Source: Lachnospiraceae bacterium
GTDB taxonomy: Bacteria > Bacillota > Clostridia > Lachnospirales > Lachnospiraceae
Length of the DNA: 45,506 nt
Assembly: GCA_017424235.1 (NCBI GenBank)
Contig: JAFPAQ010000094.1
Span: forward strand, 1-45,506
Direction of reading: 5' to 3'
Shown here one piece after another: positions 26,477-35,093 of this stretch (position 1 is its first letter; each line of letters begins with the position of its first letter). The notes beneath the pieces were generated by a model that was given only the letters and a program-made list of their open reading frames with translations, was not told where the DNA came from and did no database searches. The translations under genes were made by a program, and so were the position numbers.

Positions 26477-27316
26477 TTACAGAACATCAGCAAAATGAAC
26501 CTTAAGTCGTCTGAATATTGTTGAACCTATTAAAAACAGCACAATTGTTACTATCCAAAAATATGCTGTTGAGGCCATATCCTGCCAAAACCATTTACCG
26601 GAAAACATTGCATCTCTGTATCCATTAACTATATAAAATACCGGATTAAGCTTTAATACAAACTGCAATTTTTCTGACACCAGTGTTATATTCCACAATA
26701 TTGGAGTAGCCCACATTCCAACCTGTAAAAAGATTCCTATTATCTGTGTGAGATCTCTGAAAAATATAACCAGAGAACAGGTAGTGTAACTCAATGCCAA
26801 CACAAACATAAACATACAAAAACTGTAATATAAAAGCTGAATAAGATAAATACTTGGTGTAAATCCATAGCAAAAATATACCACAAGCATAAATGTCACA
26901 AAAAACATATGAATAAACGAAGCAGCAATAAGCTTTACGATAGGAATGATACTTATCTTAAAAACAACTTTTTTAACAAGATAACTGTATTCCAGAAGAG
27001 AGGTTGTTCCATTATTTATGGTTTCTGTAAAATAAAACCATGGCACAAGTCCTGCTGTAAGCCATAATACATAAGGTGCTGTCACTCCGGCTGCAACCGT
27101 TTCAAGCTTGTCTTTACCCATTACATGTCCAAAAACAAACCAATAAAGCAACACAGTAACCACAGGCTGTGTAAATGCCCACACCCTTCCCATGTAAGAG
27201 CCCGCATATCTGTTTTTAAAATCATTTTTTGCCAGTTTCCATATAAGCTTTCTTGAACTCCACAGCTCTGCCGGCAGAGATATTATTCTACTATGCTTCT
27301 TTGATTTATCCTTCAT
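26477..27316 (-). CDS. wzm: Polysaccharide ABC exporter permease (Wzm/TagG type)
   Basis: A 279-residue ABC-2 family permease with about six transmembrane helices and the usual opening LIWKLAKNDFKNRYAGSYMGRVWAF, which forms the amphipathic cytoplasmic gate helix. Other family features are the long second loop with WLTAGLVPWFYF and the NPVFYIVNGYRD segment. With the Wzt-like subunit it would move undecaprenyl-diphosphate-linked polysaccharide across the membrane. AAAGGA ten bases before the ATG supports the start. It lies between rfbC and wzt with short gaps. Confidence 0.95.
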   Translation of the reverse strand: MKDKSKKHSRIISLPAELWSSRKLIWKLAKNDFKNRYAGSYMGRVWAFTQPVVTVLLYWFVFGHVMGKDKLETVAAGVTAPYVLWLTAGLVPWFYFTETINNGTTSLLEYSYLVKKVVFKISIIPIVKLIAASFIHMFFVTFMLVVYFCYGFTPSIYLIQLLYYSFCMFMFVLALSYTTCSLVIFFRDLTQIIGIFLQVGMWATPILWNITLVSEKLQFVLKLNPVFYIVNGYRDAMFSGKWFWQDMASTAYFWIVTIVLFLIGSTIFRRLKVHFADVL

Positions 27317-27334
27317 TAATATTTATCCTTTTTC

Positions 27335-27901
27335 TTATCTTTCTAATTCCTTTATTGAACCCCACTTTGTATCTTTTTCAGATAAAGTAAGCTCCATTCC
27401 TTCCGGTATAGGCCACTTAACACCTATCTCGGGATCGCTCCATAAAAGTCCGCCTTCATCATCAGGATGATAGAAATCTGTGCATTTATAGCAAAATTCT
27501 GCATAATCTGATAAAACTAAAAAGCCATGTGCAAAATTCTTTGGAATAAAGAACTGTTTTTTATTTTCTTCTGATAAAAGAACTCCAAACCACTTTCCGT
27601 ATGTTTCAGAACCTTTTCTCATATCTACCGCTACATCAAAAACTTCTCCCTTGATTACTCTTACAAGCTTATCCTGTGGGAAATTCTTCTGAAAATGAAG
27701 ACCTCTTAATACACCTTTTTTTGAGGCAGACTGATTGTCCTGTACAAATACATGATCGATACCAGCTTCCTTAAAATCATTGTAATTATAGGTTTCCATG
27801 AAATATCCTCTGTTATCCCCAAAAACCTGTGGAGTGATAACTTTAAGACCTTCTATAACAATTCCATCTGTTTCACAATTTTCAACTGTAATTTTTCCCA
27901 T
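27335..27901 (-). CDS. rfbC: dTDP-4-dehydrorhamnose 3,5-epimerase
   Basis: A 188-residue cupin protein with the RmlC hallmarks: FGDNRGYFMETYN near residue 24, VQDNQS, GVLRGLHFQK with the catalytic His, the KGEVFDVAVDMR strand, IPKNFAHGFLVLSD and CTDFYHPDDEGG. It converts dTDP-4-dehydro-6-deoxyglucose to the L-rhamno form. I choose the ATG at 27901 (protein starting MGKIT, as family members do). A TTG at 27913 with AAGGA five bases upstream is an alternative that would add four residues. It sits between the second GH25 gene and wzm. Confidence 0.95.
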   Translation of the reverse strand: MGKITVENCETDGIVIEGLKVITPQVFGDNRGYFMETYNYNDFKEAGIDHVFVQDNQSASKKGVLRGLHFQKNFPQDKLVRVIKGEVFDVAVDMRKGSETYGKWFGVLLSEENKKQFFIPKNFAHGFLVLSDYAEFCYKCTDFYHPDDEGGLLWSDPEIGVKWPIPEGMELTLSEKDTKWGSIKELER

Positions 27902-27921
27902 TCTAATAACCAAACCTTTCC

Positions 27922-29211
27922 TTATCTTCCAATGTAACTTATATTAAGATCTACTCTTCCTTCTATCCCGGATACAGCACCACTTGAAGTATACTGCCAG
28001 ATATCATATTTATCTTCATATTCAGGAGTCTGTCGGTACTCAGCAAGCCAAATTGTAAAATCATAAAAATCTTCTCTGTTCAGTTTGTTAAGATACCAGT
28101 TTCTGCTTGCATATACACCTGCTTCAAGTCCTGCATTCTGTATAGTCTGGCAGAAGGCATTTATCACTGCTGTTCTTGTTGCCGGATCAAGATTATCTGC
28201 TCTTCCATTTCCACCGGCTCCTTCAGTATCAATAAACACCGGATAATCAAGTTCTCTTTCTCCTAAAAGAGTGATGACAGCACTTGCTTCTTCAACTGCC
28301 TCAACAAGATTTGTTGCCTGTGTGAAGAAGTAAACACCTACTTTTACGCCTGCTCGCTGTGCATTGTCAATATTCTGCTTATAATATGGATCTTCGACAA
28401 GACAGCCTGTAGATGAGCCTCTGTAGCCACATCTTATGATAGCGAAATCAACGCCTTCGGCCTTAACAATGTCCCAGTCAATCTCTCCGTTCCATTTAGA
28501 TACATCAATACCCATCTCAACAACGTTTTCCTGTTCATCAACCTCCAGTAAAGATGTATACTGTGTATCATCCTCATCTTCCGAATCAATCTGTTCTGCT
28601 TCGGTATCTTCCTTCAAAATATCTATTTCATTCTCAGAGTGTACAAAATATTCAATATCCTCAATTGTTGTATATGAAACAATTGATTTGACATTCACAT
28701 TGACAGGCTCTGAAGGAACCTTTAACCCATCCATATCCCGAAGTGATAATTTGTAATCTCCCGGCTTCACATTCTGAATCTGAATGACTCCGTCCATGTC
28801 TTCATCAATATGCAGACCTTCACCTTCTACATCTATCATAAAGTCATGCCCTGTAACAATATTTCCTTTGTCATCAACTATTCTGACTCTGATATCCTTT
28901 TCAACAGAGCTTGCAAGTAATGAAACAGCAGTCACAGGCTGCCCATTCTCATCATATTCCTGCTCGGCTGAATAGTTTGAATTTGTCTTAGAGCTGGTAT
29001 CCTTGTCAAAGAAATCGTCATCACGCAAAAATGCAGAAAGGTCAGCTCCAATTATACGACCATCTTCTTCTGTGTAACTTTTACTTACTTCTATCTCATC
29101 AGAAATGTTATCAGATAATTCCATGCAGCCAAGCACAACTGCTGCCCCCATAAATATCAGAACCAGAATCAAGAATAAAAGTAGTACTATCCTCTTTTTA
29201 TTAGAGCCCAT
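27922..29211 (-). CDS. Membrane-anchored GH25 lysozyme-like protein
   Basis: About 429 residues from the ATG at 29211, which has GAGG seven bases upstream; a TTG two codons earlier is less likely. An N-terminal transmembrane anchor (about 7-30) is followed by a beta-rich domain (about 90-190: [32 protein letters not shown]), an acidic linker and a GH25 domain (about 228-429). Catalytic features are [19 protein letters not shown] and [10 protein letters not shown]25 enzymes cleave between MurNAc and GlcNAc in peptidoglycan. The beta domain and the catalytic domain both match the 1088-residue protein at 31.3 kb. It overlaps the end of rfbA by 11 bases, so it is locked into the dTDP-rhamnose/export operon. 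It may open the wall for polymer insertion. Confidence 0.92.
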   Translation of the reverse strand: MGSNKKRIVLLLFLILVLIFMGAAVVLGCMELSDNISDEIEVSKSYTEEDGRIIGADLSAFLRDDDFFDKDTSSKTNSNYSAEQEYDENGQPVTAVSLLASSVEKDIRVRIVDDKGNIVTGHDFMIDVEGEGLHIDEDMDGVIQIQNVKPGDYKLSLRDMDGLKVPSEPVNVNVKSIVSYTTIEDIEYFVHSENEIDILKEDTEAEQIDSEDEDDTQYTSLLEVDEQENVVEMGIDVSKWNGEIDWDIVKAEGVDFAIIRCGYRGSSTGCLVEDPYYKQNIDNAQRAGVKVGVYFFTQATNLVEAVEEASAVITLLGERELDYPVFIDTEGAGGNGRADNLDPATRTAVINAFCQTIQNAGLEAGVYASRNWYLNKLNREDFYDFTIWLAEYRQTPEYEDKYDIWQYTSSGAVSGIEGRVDLNISYIGR

Positions 29212-30070
29212 TAGCAACCTCTACAAGATACTTTCCATATTCTGTCTTCATCAATGGCTCAGCAAGCTTCAAAAGCTGTTCTTTGTCTATAAACCCTTTC
29301 TTATAGGCGATTTCTTCTATACATGAAATATAAAGTCCCTGTCTTTTCTGGAAGGCACATACAAAGTTTGCAGCATCAATAAGAGAATCATGATTGCCTG
29401 TATCAAGCCATGCAAATCCTCTCCCCATTGTTTCTACAGTAAGAGTTCCTCTGTTAAGATACTCATTATTTATACTTGTTATTTCTATTTCACCTCTTGC
29501 AGAAGGCTTAACATTTTTTGCAATCTCAACAACATCATTATCATAGAAATAGAGTCCGGGTACAGCATAATTGCTCTTTGGATTAGCCGGCTTTTCTTCG
29601 ATTGAAATAGCCTTTCCATTTTCATCAAACTCAACAACACCATACTCTCTTGGATCTCTTACATAATATCCAAATATTGTAGCTCCTTTTTCCTTCTGTG
29701 CCACTTTGGTGAGAAGCTTTGAAAAGCTCTGTCCGTAAAATATATTATCGCCAAGCACTAAAGCTACTGAATCGTTTCCAATAAAATCTGCACCTATAAT
29801 AAATGCATCCGCAAGACCTCTTGGCTGTTCCTGAATTGCATATTCCATATGAAGTCCAAGCTGCTTGCCTGTACCGAATAACTCCTTAAACACTGGTAAA
29901 TCTCTTGGAGTTGAAATGATAAGAATATCCTTTATCCCTGCAAGCATAAGAGTAGATAATGGATAATAAATCATCGGTTTATCATATACCGGCATAATCT
30001 GCTTTGAAATTGCTTTTGTTAACGGATACAAACGGGTTCCTGAACCACCTGCTAAAATAATACCTTTCAT
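29201..30070 (-). CDS. rfbA: Glucose-1-phosphate thymidylyltransferase
   Basis: A 289-residue protein of standard RmlA length. The nucleotide-binding motif is [17 protein letters not shown], with the metal-binding Asp in LVLGDNIF, the EEKP motif, and the [10 protein letters not shown] segment near the C-terminus. It joins dTTP and glucose-1-phosphate to give dTDP-glucose, the first step to dTDP-rhamnose. AAAGG nine bases before the ATG supports the start. It lies downstream of rfbB across a strong hairpin and has no room for a separate promoter, so it is probably expressed by read-through from rfbB. Confidence 0.97.
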   Translation of the reverse strand: MKGIILAGGSGTRLYPLTKAISKQIMPVYDKPMIYYPLSTLMLAGIKDILIISTPRDLPVFKELFGTGKQLGLHMEYAIQEQPRGLADAFIIGADFIGNDSVALVLGDNIFYGQSFSKLLTKVAQKEKGATIFGYYVRDPREYGVVEFDENGKAISIEEKPANPKSNYAVPGLYFYDNDVVEIAKNVKPSARGEIEITSINNEYLNRGTLTVETMGRGFAWLDTGNHDSLIDAANFVCAFQKRQGLYISCIEEIAYKKGFIDKEQLLKLAEPLMKTEYGKYLVEVANGL

Positions 30071-30093
30071 TGTCTATAACCTTTCCTTTCATT

Positions 30094-30136
30094 AAAAATC
30101 TGGTAGGAGGTAGTATCTACCTCCTACCAGATTTTT
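30094..30136. terminator. Strong hairpin between rfbB and rfbA (terminator or attenuator)
   Basis: A perfect inverted repeat with 20-base arms (30094-30113 and 30117-30136) and a 3-base loop, overlapping the rfbB stop codon. The stem core CTGGTAGGAGGTAG is GC-rich and the outer arms are A5/T5, so on the minus strand it ends in TTTTTAAT. It is the strongest hairpin in the window yet lies inside a gene pair of one pathway, so partial termination is likely. Confidence 0.85.
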
Positions 30137-31214
30137 ATTTATACATTTCAGAATAATATTTCTGATAATCACCACTGGTTGCATTTTTCATCCACTGTTC
30201 ATTTTCAAAATACCACTGAATTGTCTTTCTGATACCTTCCTTGAACATTGTCTCCGGGTACCAGCCTATTTCAGCCTTGATTTTATCCGGAGCAATTGCA
30301 TATCTTCTGTCATGTCCCTTTCTGTCTTCAACATAAGTGATAAGCTTCTCACTTACATTAGCTTTTCTGGGATCTCCTTCCGGAAGCATATCCTGAAGTG
30401 TTTCAAGAATAATATGAAGAATCTCTATATTCTGTTTTTCATTGTGACCACCTATATTGTAAGTTTCAAACAGCTTTCCCTGTTCCTGAACCATATCAAT
30501 TGCTTTTGCGTGATCCTCAACATATAACCAGTCTCTTACATTCTTTCCATCGCCATAAACCGGAAGATTTTTTCCCTGTAATGCATTGTTAATCATTAAA
30601 GGAATGAACTTTTCAGGGAACTGATATGGTCCATAGTTATTTGAGCAGTTCGTAATATTGGCAGGGAACTTATAAGTATCCATGTACGCTTTTACCAACA
30701 TATCTGAGCTTGCCTTACTTGCTGAATATGGACTATGTGGATCATATGGAGTTGTCTCATAAAAGAATGCATTATCATCATCCGGAAGAGAACCGTAAAC
30801 CTCATCAGTTGATACATGAAGGAATTTCTTGCCTTCCTTAAAGCTTCCATCCGGCAATTCCCATGCCGCCTTTGCACAGTTGAGCATTACAGCTGTACCA
30901 AGTACATTAGTCTGAACAAAAACCTCAGGATTTCTGATACTTCTGTCTACATGACTCTCTGCTGCAAAATGAACAACTCTGTCAATATCATTTTCTGCAA
31001 AAATCTTTGATATCGCTTCCTTGTCTGTTATATCAGCCTTGATAAATGTATAATTATCCCTGTTTTCTACATCCTTCAAATTCTCAAGATTACCTGCATA
31101 AGTAAGAACATCAACATTTATGATCCTGATTTCATTATCATATTTTTTGAACATGTAATGAATATAGTTAGATCCTATAAATCCAGCTCCTCCTGTAACC
31201 AAATATGTTCTCAT
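30135..31214 (-). CDS. rfbB: dTDP-glucose 4,6-dehydratase
   Basis: A 359-residue short-chain dehydrogenase/reductase of RmlB type. The NAD-binding motif is TGGAGFIGSNYI at the start, HFAAESHVDRSI follows, then the catalytic STDEVYGSL and YSASKASSD (Tyr and Lys), NNYGPYQFPEKFIP and GDGKNVRDWLYVEDHA. It forms dTDP-4-dehydro-6-deoxyglucose. GGAGGG about ten bases before the ATG supports the start. It has its own promoter just after the 1088-residue GH25 gene and is followed by a very strong hairpin before rfbA. The fourth enzyme, RfbD, is not in the window. Confidence 0.97.
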   Translation of the reverse strand: MRTYLVTGGAGFIGSNYIHYMFKKYDNEIRIINVDVLTYAGNLENLKDVENRDNYTFIKADITDKEAISKIFAENDIDRVVHFAAESHVDRSIRNPEVFVQTNVLGTAVMLNCAKAAWELPDGSFKEGKKFLHVSTDEVYGSLPDDDNAFFYETTPYDPHSPYSASKASSDMLVKAYMDTYKFPANITNCSNNYGPYQFPEKFIPLMINNALQGKNLPVYGDGKNVRDWLYVEDHAKAIDMVQEQGKLFETYNIGGHNEKQNIEILHIILETLQDMLPEGDPRKANVSEKLITYVEDRKGHDRRYAIAPDKIKAEIGWYPETMFKEGIRKTIQWYFENEQWMKNATSGDYQKYYSEMYK

Positions 31215-31285
31215 AAAACAAAACCCTCCAAAAAGTATTATAAATTTATTTATTATCTTTAATTATTTGACCTTAGACCGCTATC

Positions 31286-31314
31286 ATTGTATCGTAAAAC
31301 ATAAAATACTTCAA
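31286..31314 (-). promoter_or_regulatory. Promoter of rfbB
   Basis: On the minus strand a -35 TTGAAG (31309-31314) and a -10 TACAAT (31286-31291) are 17 bases apart, directly after the stop codon of the GH25 gene. It gives a leader of roughly 65 bases to the rfbB ATG. Confidence 0.6.
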
Positions 31315-31316
31315 GA

Positions 31317-34300
31317 CTAATATCCCATATAACTCAAATTTAAGTCAACTTTTCCGCTTATTCCACTAATGGTTCCTTTGCTTGAATACTGCCACATATC
31401 ATATTTTCCTTTATATGTAGGGGCAGCGCAATATTGCGCAAGCCATATTTTATAATTTCCAACACTACTCATATTTAGTTTATCTTCAAACCATGTCTTT
31501 GACGCATAGATTCCGGGGCGGTATCCTGCACTTGCCACTGTCTGGCAGAAAGCATTTACAACTGCTGTTCTTGTGGCCTTATTTATGCCATCAGCTCTTC
31601 CGCCGCTGGACTCAGTATCTATAAATATAGGATATGTAAGATTGTAGCCTTTAACCATACTTACTGCCAGTGAAGCCTCTTTTACTGCCTCGACCTCATT
31701 TATTGCCTGTGAAAATACATATACACCAACCTTGAGTCCTGCTGCTGTCGCACCTTTTATGTTAGTGTAGAAATTCTGATCCGGAATAAGTGCACCTGTC
31801 GCAGAACCTCTGTAACCACATCTGATTATTACATAATCGACACCTGAAGCTTTTACTGCATTCCAGTCTATATTACCATTATGACGTGACACATCAATAC
31901 CAAATTTATGTCCATTTACGGATGTAGCTATCGCGCCTTCTGAATCAAAATTGTAGGTAACTCCTTTTATTATCTGCGTACCGGTAACTGCGACTCCGTT
32001 TTTGTCATAATAATATGTTTTTCCATTAATTGTCTGCCAGCCGGTATAAGCATATTTGCCTTCAGTCTTTAAATAAAATTCCTGAGCTGTAAAATAATCA
32101 GCATATACTGCTTCTTTATATGTTCCATCATCATTCTTTAAATATATCTGATTTCCATTTTTATCTTTTAGTTTAGTATTTTCATCATAAGACGCATTAG
32201 CTGTTACTGTGATTACACATTCTGCCTTTACAGCATTGCCCTCAGCATCTTTTTCATTTGTTTTGGCAATTATTTTAACGCTGCCAACAGAAACACCGGT
32301 TACAACACCATTTTCGTCAACAGTAGCCACCTTATTATCTGAGGATTCCCAGGTAACACCGGCATCAGATGAATAATTAGATACTGTGGCAGTAATAGTT
32401 ACTGTCTTGCCTACTTCAACCTTAACGTCTGAGGTTTTATCAAGCTTCAATGAAAGCTTTGTATCAGAAGTAACTTTAATCTGAGTAGTTGCTTTTATTT
32501 TCAGCTCTTCTCCATTGTCTCCAATAATTCCCTTAATCTTTGCAACAATATCAACAGTTCCCTTCTTCACACCGGTTACAACACCATTTTCATCAACTGT
32601 TGCAATTGATTCGTCAGAACTGCTCCAGCTTATTTTAGGGAAATTATCAGTAATGGTATCTGTACTTCCATCTCCATTTGTATATACAAGTTTTTCCGGC
32701 TTAACAGTTACTGTTCCACCAATACTGCAGGTTTCTGAGCTTCTGCTTATTTCCAGTGTTCCGGAAGAAGCTCCTGCCTTCTTTACTGTAACTTCACACG
32801 TTGCACTTGCCTCTTCATTTGTCTCATCAATATGTGTACCATTTACCTTATTATATTTATATCCTGTGATTTGCCCATCATCATCTGTAATAATCGTACA
32901 TTTTTCTTTTTCTTCATCAGACAAGGCATCATATTCTTCTACACTTATTTCTACTGTTTCCGTATCCTGTGTTTTTGTAACAGTTTTTTTATTAACAGTA
33001 TATGTTATTGTAGCCTTGCCTTCAGACTTTGCTTTAAGCTTTCCATTATCTACTGTAACAACACCTTCGTCGGATGACTTCCAGCTTGTAGTGTACACAT
33101 ACTCAACATCTCCATCTTTGGAATCATGAAATTCTGTACCTTTAAGCTGTGCGCTGCCACCTTCTGTCATTGATATCTCAGAACTGTCAAGGCTTACATT
33201 AAGCCCATCAAACAGCATTCTTGAATATGCCTTTGTCGTAAGCGAAGGATCAGGGATAGTTGTTTTATCAGTTATAAGATATCCTTCTGAACCTTCAATA
33301 AGTGTCTTTGTAGATTCTACCCACTCAACAGTATCAGTCAGCTTTTCTTCTTCCTTTGCTGCTTCTTTTTGCTGTGTATCTTCTTTTGCTACATTAACCT
33401 GACTTTCTGATTTTATTTCATCCTGAATATTGATTACTACATATTCCACTTTGTCCTTAACCGTTACGACCTGGGCAGTCTGCGGAAATTTGTACTTATC
33501 TGTTGATTTAATAATTGCATCAAATTTACCGGCTGTAACATTTGTTGCATAGATTACACCATCGGCATCATCATCTTTAAGCACAATTTTTTTGCCACTC
33601 TTCTTATTTGTGAGTTCAACTTCAAAGACAGTTCCTTTAATAAGTTCACCCGTATTGGCATCTGTAAACCTAATCTTTAAATCCTTTTCAATCGAAACAA
33701 AATCTACACTTACTTTACAGCTTTCACTAACCGGAGCACTCTCTGTCTCGATTACCGTCTGTGTTTCCTGAGTCTCCTGATTCCATATTCCCATAAGCGC
33801 AGCATCCGCCATTGAATTTAGCCCGTCTTCTCCAACAATTCCAATTGCTGACAATTCTGTTCCTAATGGAGCCAGAGCCTCGATACTGTCCTGAATGCGC
33901 TTAGTTGATGTATACATATTTAAAGCCACTATCAACCCCACTACAAGCACTATTCCGGTAGCTCCCAGAACAAAATCAAATGCTGTCATGTTAGAAACCG
34001 TATCCTTTATGACTTCTGCAATTCTGTCTATATCAAAACCGGTATTTCTTTTACCTGATTTTTTTGCAGCTTTCGTGACTGTCGTTTCTTCATCGGTATA
34101 GTCATCACAATCTGTTTCAAAAAAATCTTCATTTTCATAATATTCATCATCGTAATAATATTCGTCTTCATATTCATCAAAATACTCTTCCGAAGCATCA
34201 TATTCCGGCTGTTCATCATAATAGTAATCTTCATCTTCTTCATAATAACTGCCGGTATCCTCAGCATAGTCACCATCTTCATAATAGTATTCACCATTTT

Positions 34301-34583
34301 GCTCATAAACTGTTGTATCCGCAGCATCCGGATCGGCTTCTTCATCTTCTTCATAAAAAATTTCTTTAAAAGCTTCCGGTTGTGTATTTTTTTCAACATA
34401 TTCATTATCAGCTTCTGAATCTTCTATACCCAAGTCTTCACTTATTTCATTATCTTCTGATATATACTCATCATCAAAGTATTCGTCAGACATTTCATTA
34501 TTTATTTTTTTAGTACTGTTTTGTGGTCTCACACGACGTATAACCTTCTTTTTCTTTTTATGCTTCACTATTCCTTTTTCCAT
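31317..34583 (-). CDS. Large membrane-anchored GH25 protein with Big_2 domains
   Basis: A 1088-residue protein. A basic start (KHKKKKKVIRRVRP) and a long cytoplasmic tail very rich in Asp, Glu and Tyr (about 30-175) precede one transmembrane helix (about 200-226). Outside follow a SpaA-like beta domain (about 290-405), two or three Ig-like Big_2 repeats (about 455-805, with SWSSSDESIATVDENGVVTG and TWESSDNKVATVDENGVVTG), a choline-binding-type wall repeat (GWQTINGKTYYYDKNG) and a C-terminal GH25 domain (about 893-1088: FGIDVSRHNG, YPIFIDTES, KVDLNLSYMG). It probably cuts peptidoglycan while held at the membrane. It has its own promoter and ends one base before the rfbB -35. The beta and GH25 parts are paralogous to the smaller GH25 protein at 27.9 kb. 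Confidence 0.92.
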   Translation of the reverse strand: MEKGIVKHKKKKKVIRRVRPQNSTKKINNEMSDEYFDDEYISEDNEISEDLGIEDSEADNEYVEKNTQPEAFKEIFYEEDEEADPDAADTTVYEQNGEYYYEDGDYAEDTGSYYEEDEDYYYDEQPEYDASEEYFDEYEDEYYYDDEYYENEDFFETDCDDYTDEETTVTKAAKKSGKRNTGFDIDRIAEVIKDTVSNMTAFDFVLGATGIVLVVGLIVALNMYTSTKRIQDSIEALAPLGTELSAIGIVGEDGLNSMADAALMGIWNQETQETQTVIETESAPVSESCKVSVDFVSIEKDLKIRFTDANTGELIKGTVFEVELTNKKSGKKIVLKDDDADGVIYATNVTAGKFDAIIKSTDKYKFPQTAQVVTVKDKVEYVVINIQDEIKSESQVNVAKEDTQQKEAAKEEEKLTDTVEWVESTKTLIEGSEGYLITDKTTIPDPSLTTKAYSRMLFDGLNVSLDSSEISMTEGGSAQLKGTEFHDSKDGDVEYVYTTSWKSSDEGVVTVDNGKLKAKSEGKATITYTVNKKTVTKTQDTETVEISVEEYDALSDEEKEKCTIITDDDGQITGYKYNKVNGTHIDETNEEASATCEVTVKKAGASSGTLEISRSSETCSIGGTVTVKPEKLVYTNGDGSTDTITDNFPKISWSSSDESIATVDENGVVTGVKKGTVDIVAKIKGIIGDNGEELKIKATTQIKVTSDTKLSLKLDKTSDVKVEVGKTVTITATVSNYSSDAGVTWESSDNKVATVDENGVVTGVSVGSVKIIAKTNEKDAEGNAVKAECVITVTANASYDENTKLKDKNGNQIYLKNDDGTYKEAVYADYFTAQEFYLKTEGKYAYTGWQTINGKTYYYDKNGVAVTGTQIIKGVTYNFDSEGAIATSVNGHKFGIDVSRHNGNIDWNAVKASGVDYVIIRCGYRGSATGALIPDQNFYTNIKGATAAGLKVGVYVFSQAINEVEAVKEASLAVSMVKGYNLTYPIFIDTESSGGRADGINKATRTAVVNAFCQTVASAGYRPGIYASKTWFEDKLNMSSVGNYKIWLAQYCAAPTYKGKYDMWQYSSKGTISGISGKVDLNLSYMGY

Positions 34584-34622
34584 AGTAAAAATTCAATTCC
34601 TTCCATGCTGTCAATACTTTTT

Positions 34623-34665
34623 GTTACCGTTCACTCGCGTAACAATTATAACCTGTGTGCACTAA
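34623..34665. repeat. Short relative of the 12.7 kb palindromic element
   Basis: This stretch contains CTCGCG and then TATAACCTGTGTGCACTAAC. It matches the right end of the 12.7 kb element (CTCGCG, then TATAACCTGTGTACAGTAAC) with 18 of 20 identical bases in the second block. It begins GTTACCGTTCAC, similar to the terminal repeat. It lies in the leader of the 1088-residue GH25 gene, downstream of the promoter. No flanking duplication is visible, so it may be a decayed copy. Confidence 0.45.
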
Positions 34666-34698
34666 CTGTTTTTTATAATAACAATATCAGTCCTCACT

Positions 34699-34727
34699 AT
34701 TATACCAAATAAACACCTGTATCTCAA
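34699..34727 (-). promoter_or_regulatory. Promoter of the large GH25 gene
   Basis: On the minus strand a -35 TTGAGA (34722-34727) and a perfect -10 TATAAT (34699-34704) are 17 bases apart. The leader to the ATG at 34583 is about 110 bases and holds the short palindromic repeat. Confidence 0.75.
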
Positions 34728-34736
34728 CTATATCAA

Positions 34737-35075
34737 TTATGAATAAAACACCACTATTCCGCACATTATGCATACTATTCCAAGTATTTTTTTAATACTT
34801 ATCTTTTCTTTAAATACAAAATAGCTCATAATAAGCACTATCACATTTCCTAAAGATTCTATTATTGGTCCATTTTTGAAATCCATACCACTGTAAGCAA
34901 CAACTGTCAGAATCATTGATATCATCATCATACCATAACCACATATGACAAAAACATTCAGATATTCCCTTATAACAGATGAATATTGCTTCATCGCACT
35001 CTTTTTTAATAATATCTGTGATATTGATGCAACCACAACGGATAGGAACATACATAAAATATATGGGCTTATCAT
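34737..35075 (-). CDS. Half-size EamA/SMR-like membrane transporter, second of a pair
   Basis: A 112-residue protein with four predicted helices (about 4-22, 37-60, 68-90, 95-112). The C-terminal half NVIVLIMSYFVFKEKISIKKILGIVCIMCGIVV is the EamA repeat ending with the conserved Glu in the F-x-E motif. Size and pairing with the preceding gene resemble ArnE/ArnF, which flip undecaprenyl-phosphate-linked aminoarabinose, and other small lipid-linked sugar flippases. AAGG before the ATG supports the start. The gap to the preceding gene is 18 bases. Confidence 0.8.
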   Translation of the reverse strand: MISPYILCMFLSVVVASISQILLKKSAMKQYSSVIREYLNVFVICGYGMMMISMILTVVAYSGMDFKNGPIIESLGNVIVLIMSYFVFKEKISIKKILGIVCIMCGIVVFYS

Positions 35076-35093
35076 ATAAATAACCTTGCCTTT

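Noticed and set aside
32515-33129. Plus-strand frame of about 200 codons
   Set aside because: It lies wholly opposite the Big_2 repeats of the large GH25 gene and its Ser/Thr/Val-rich translation is the expected shadow.
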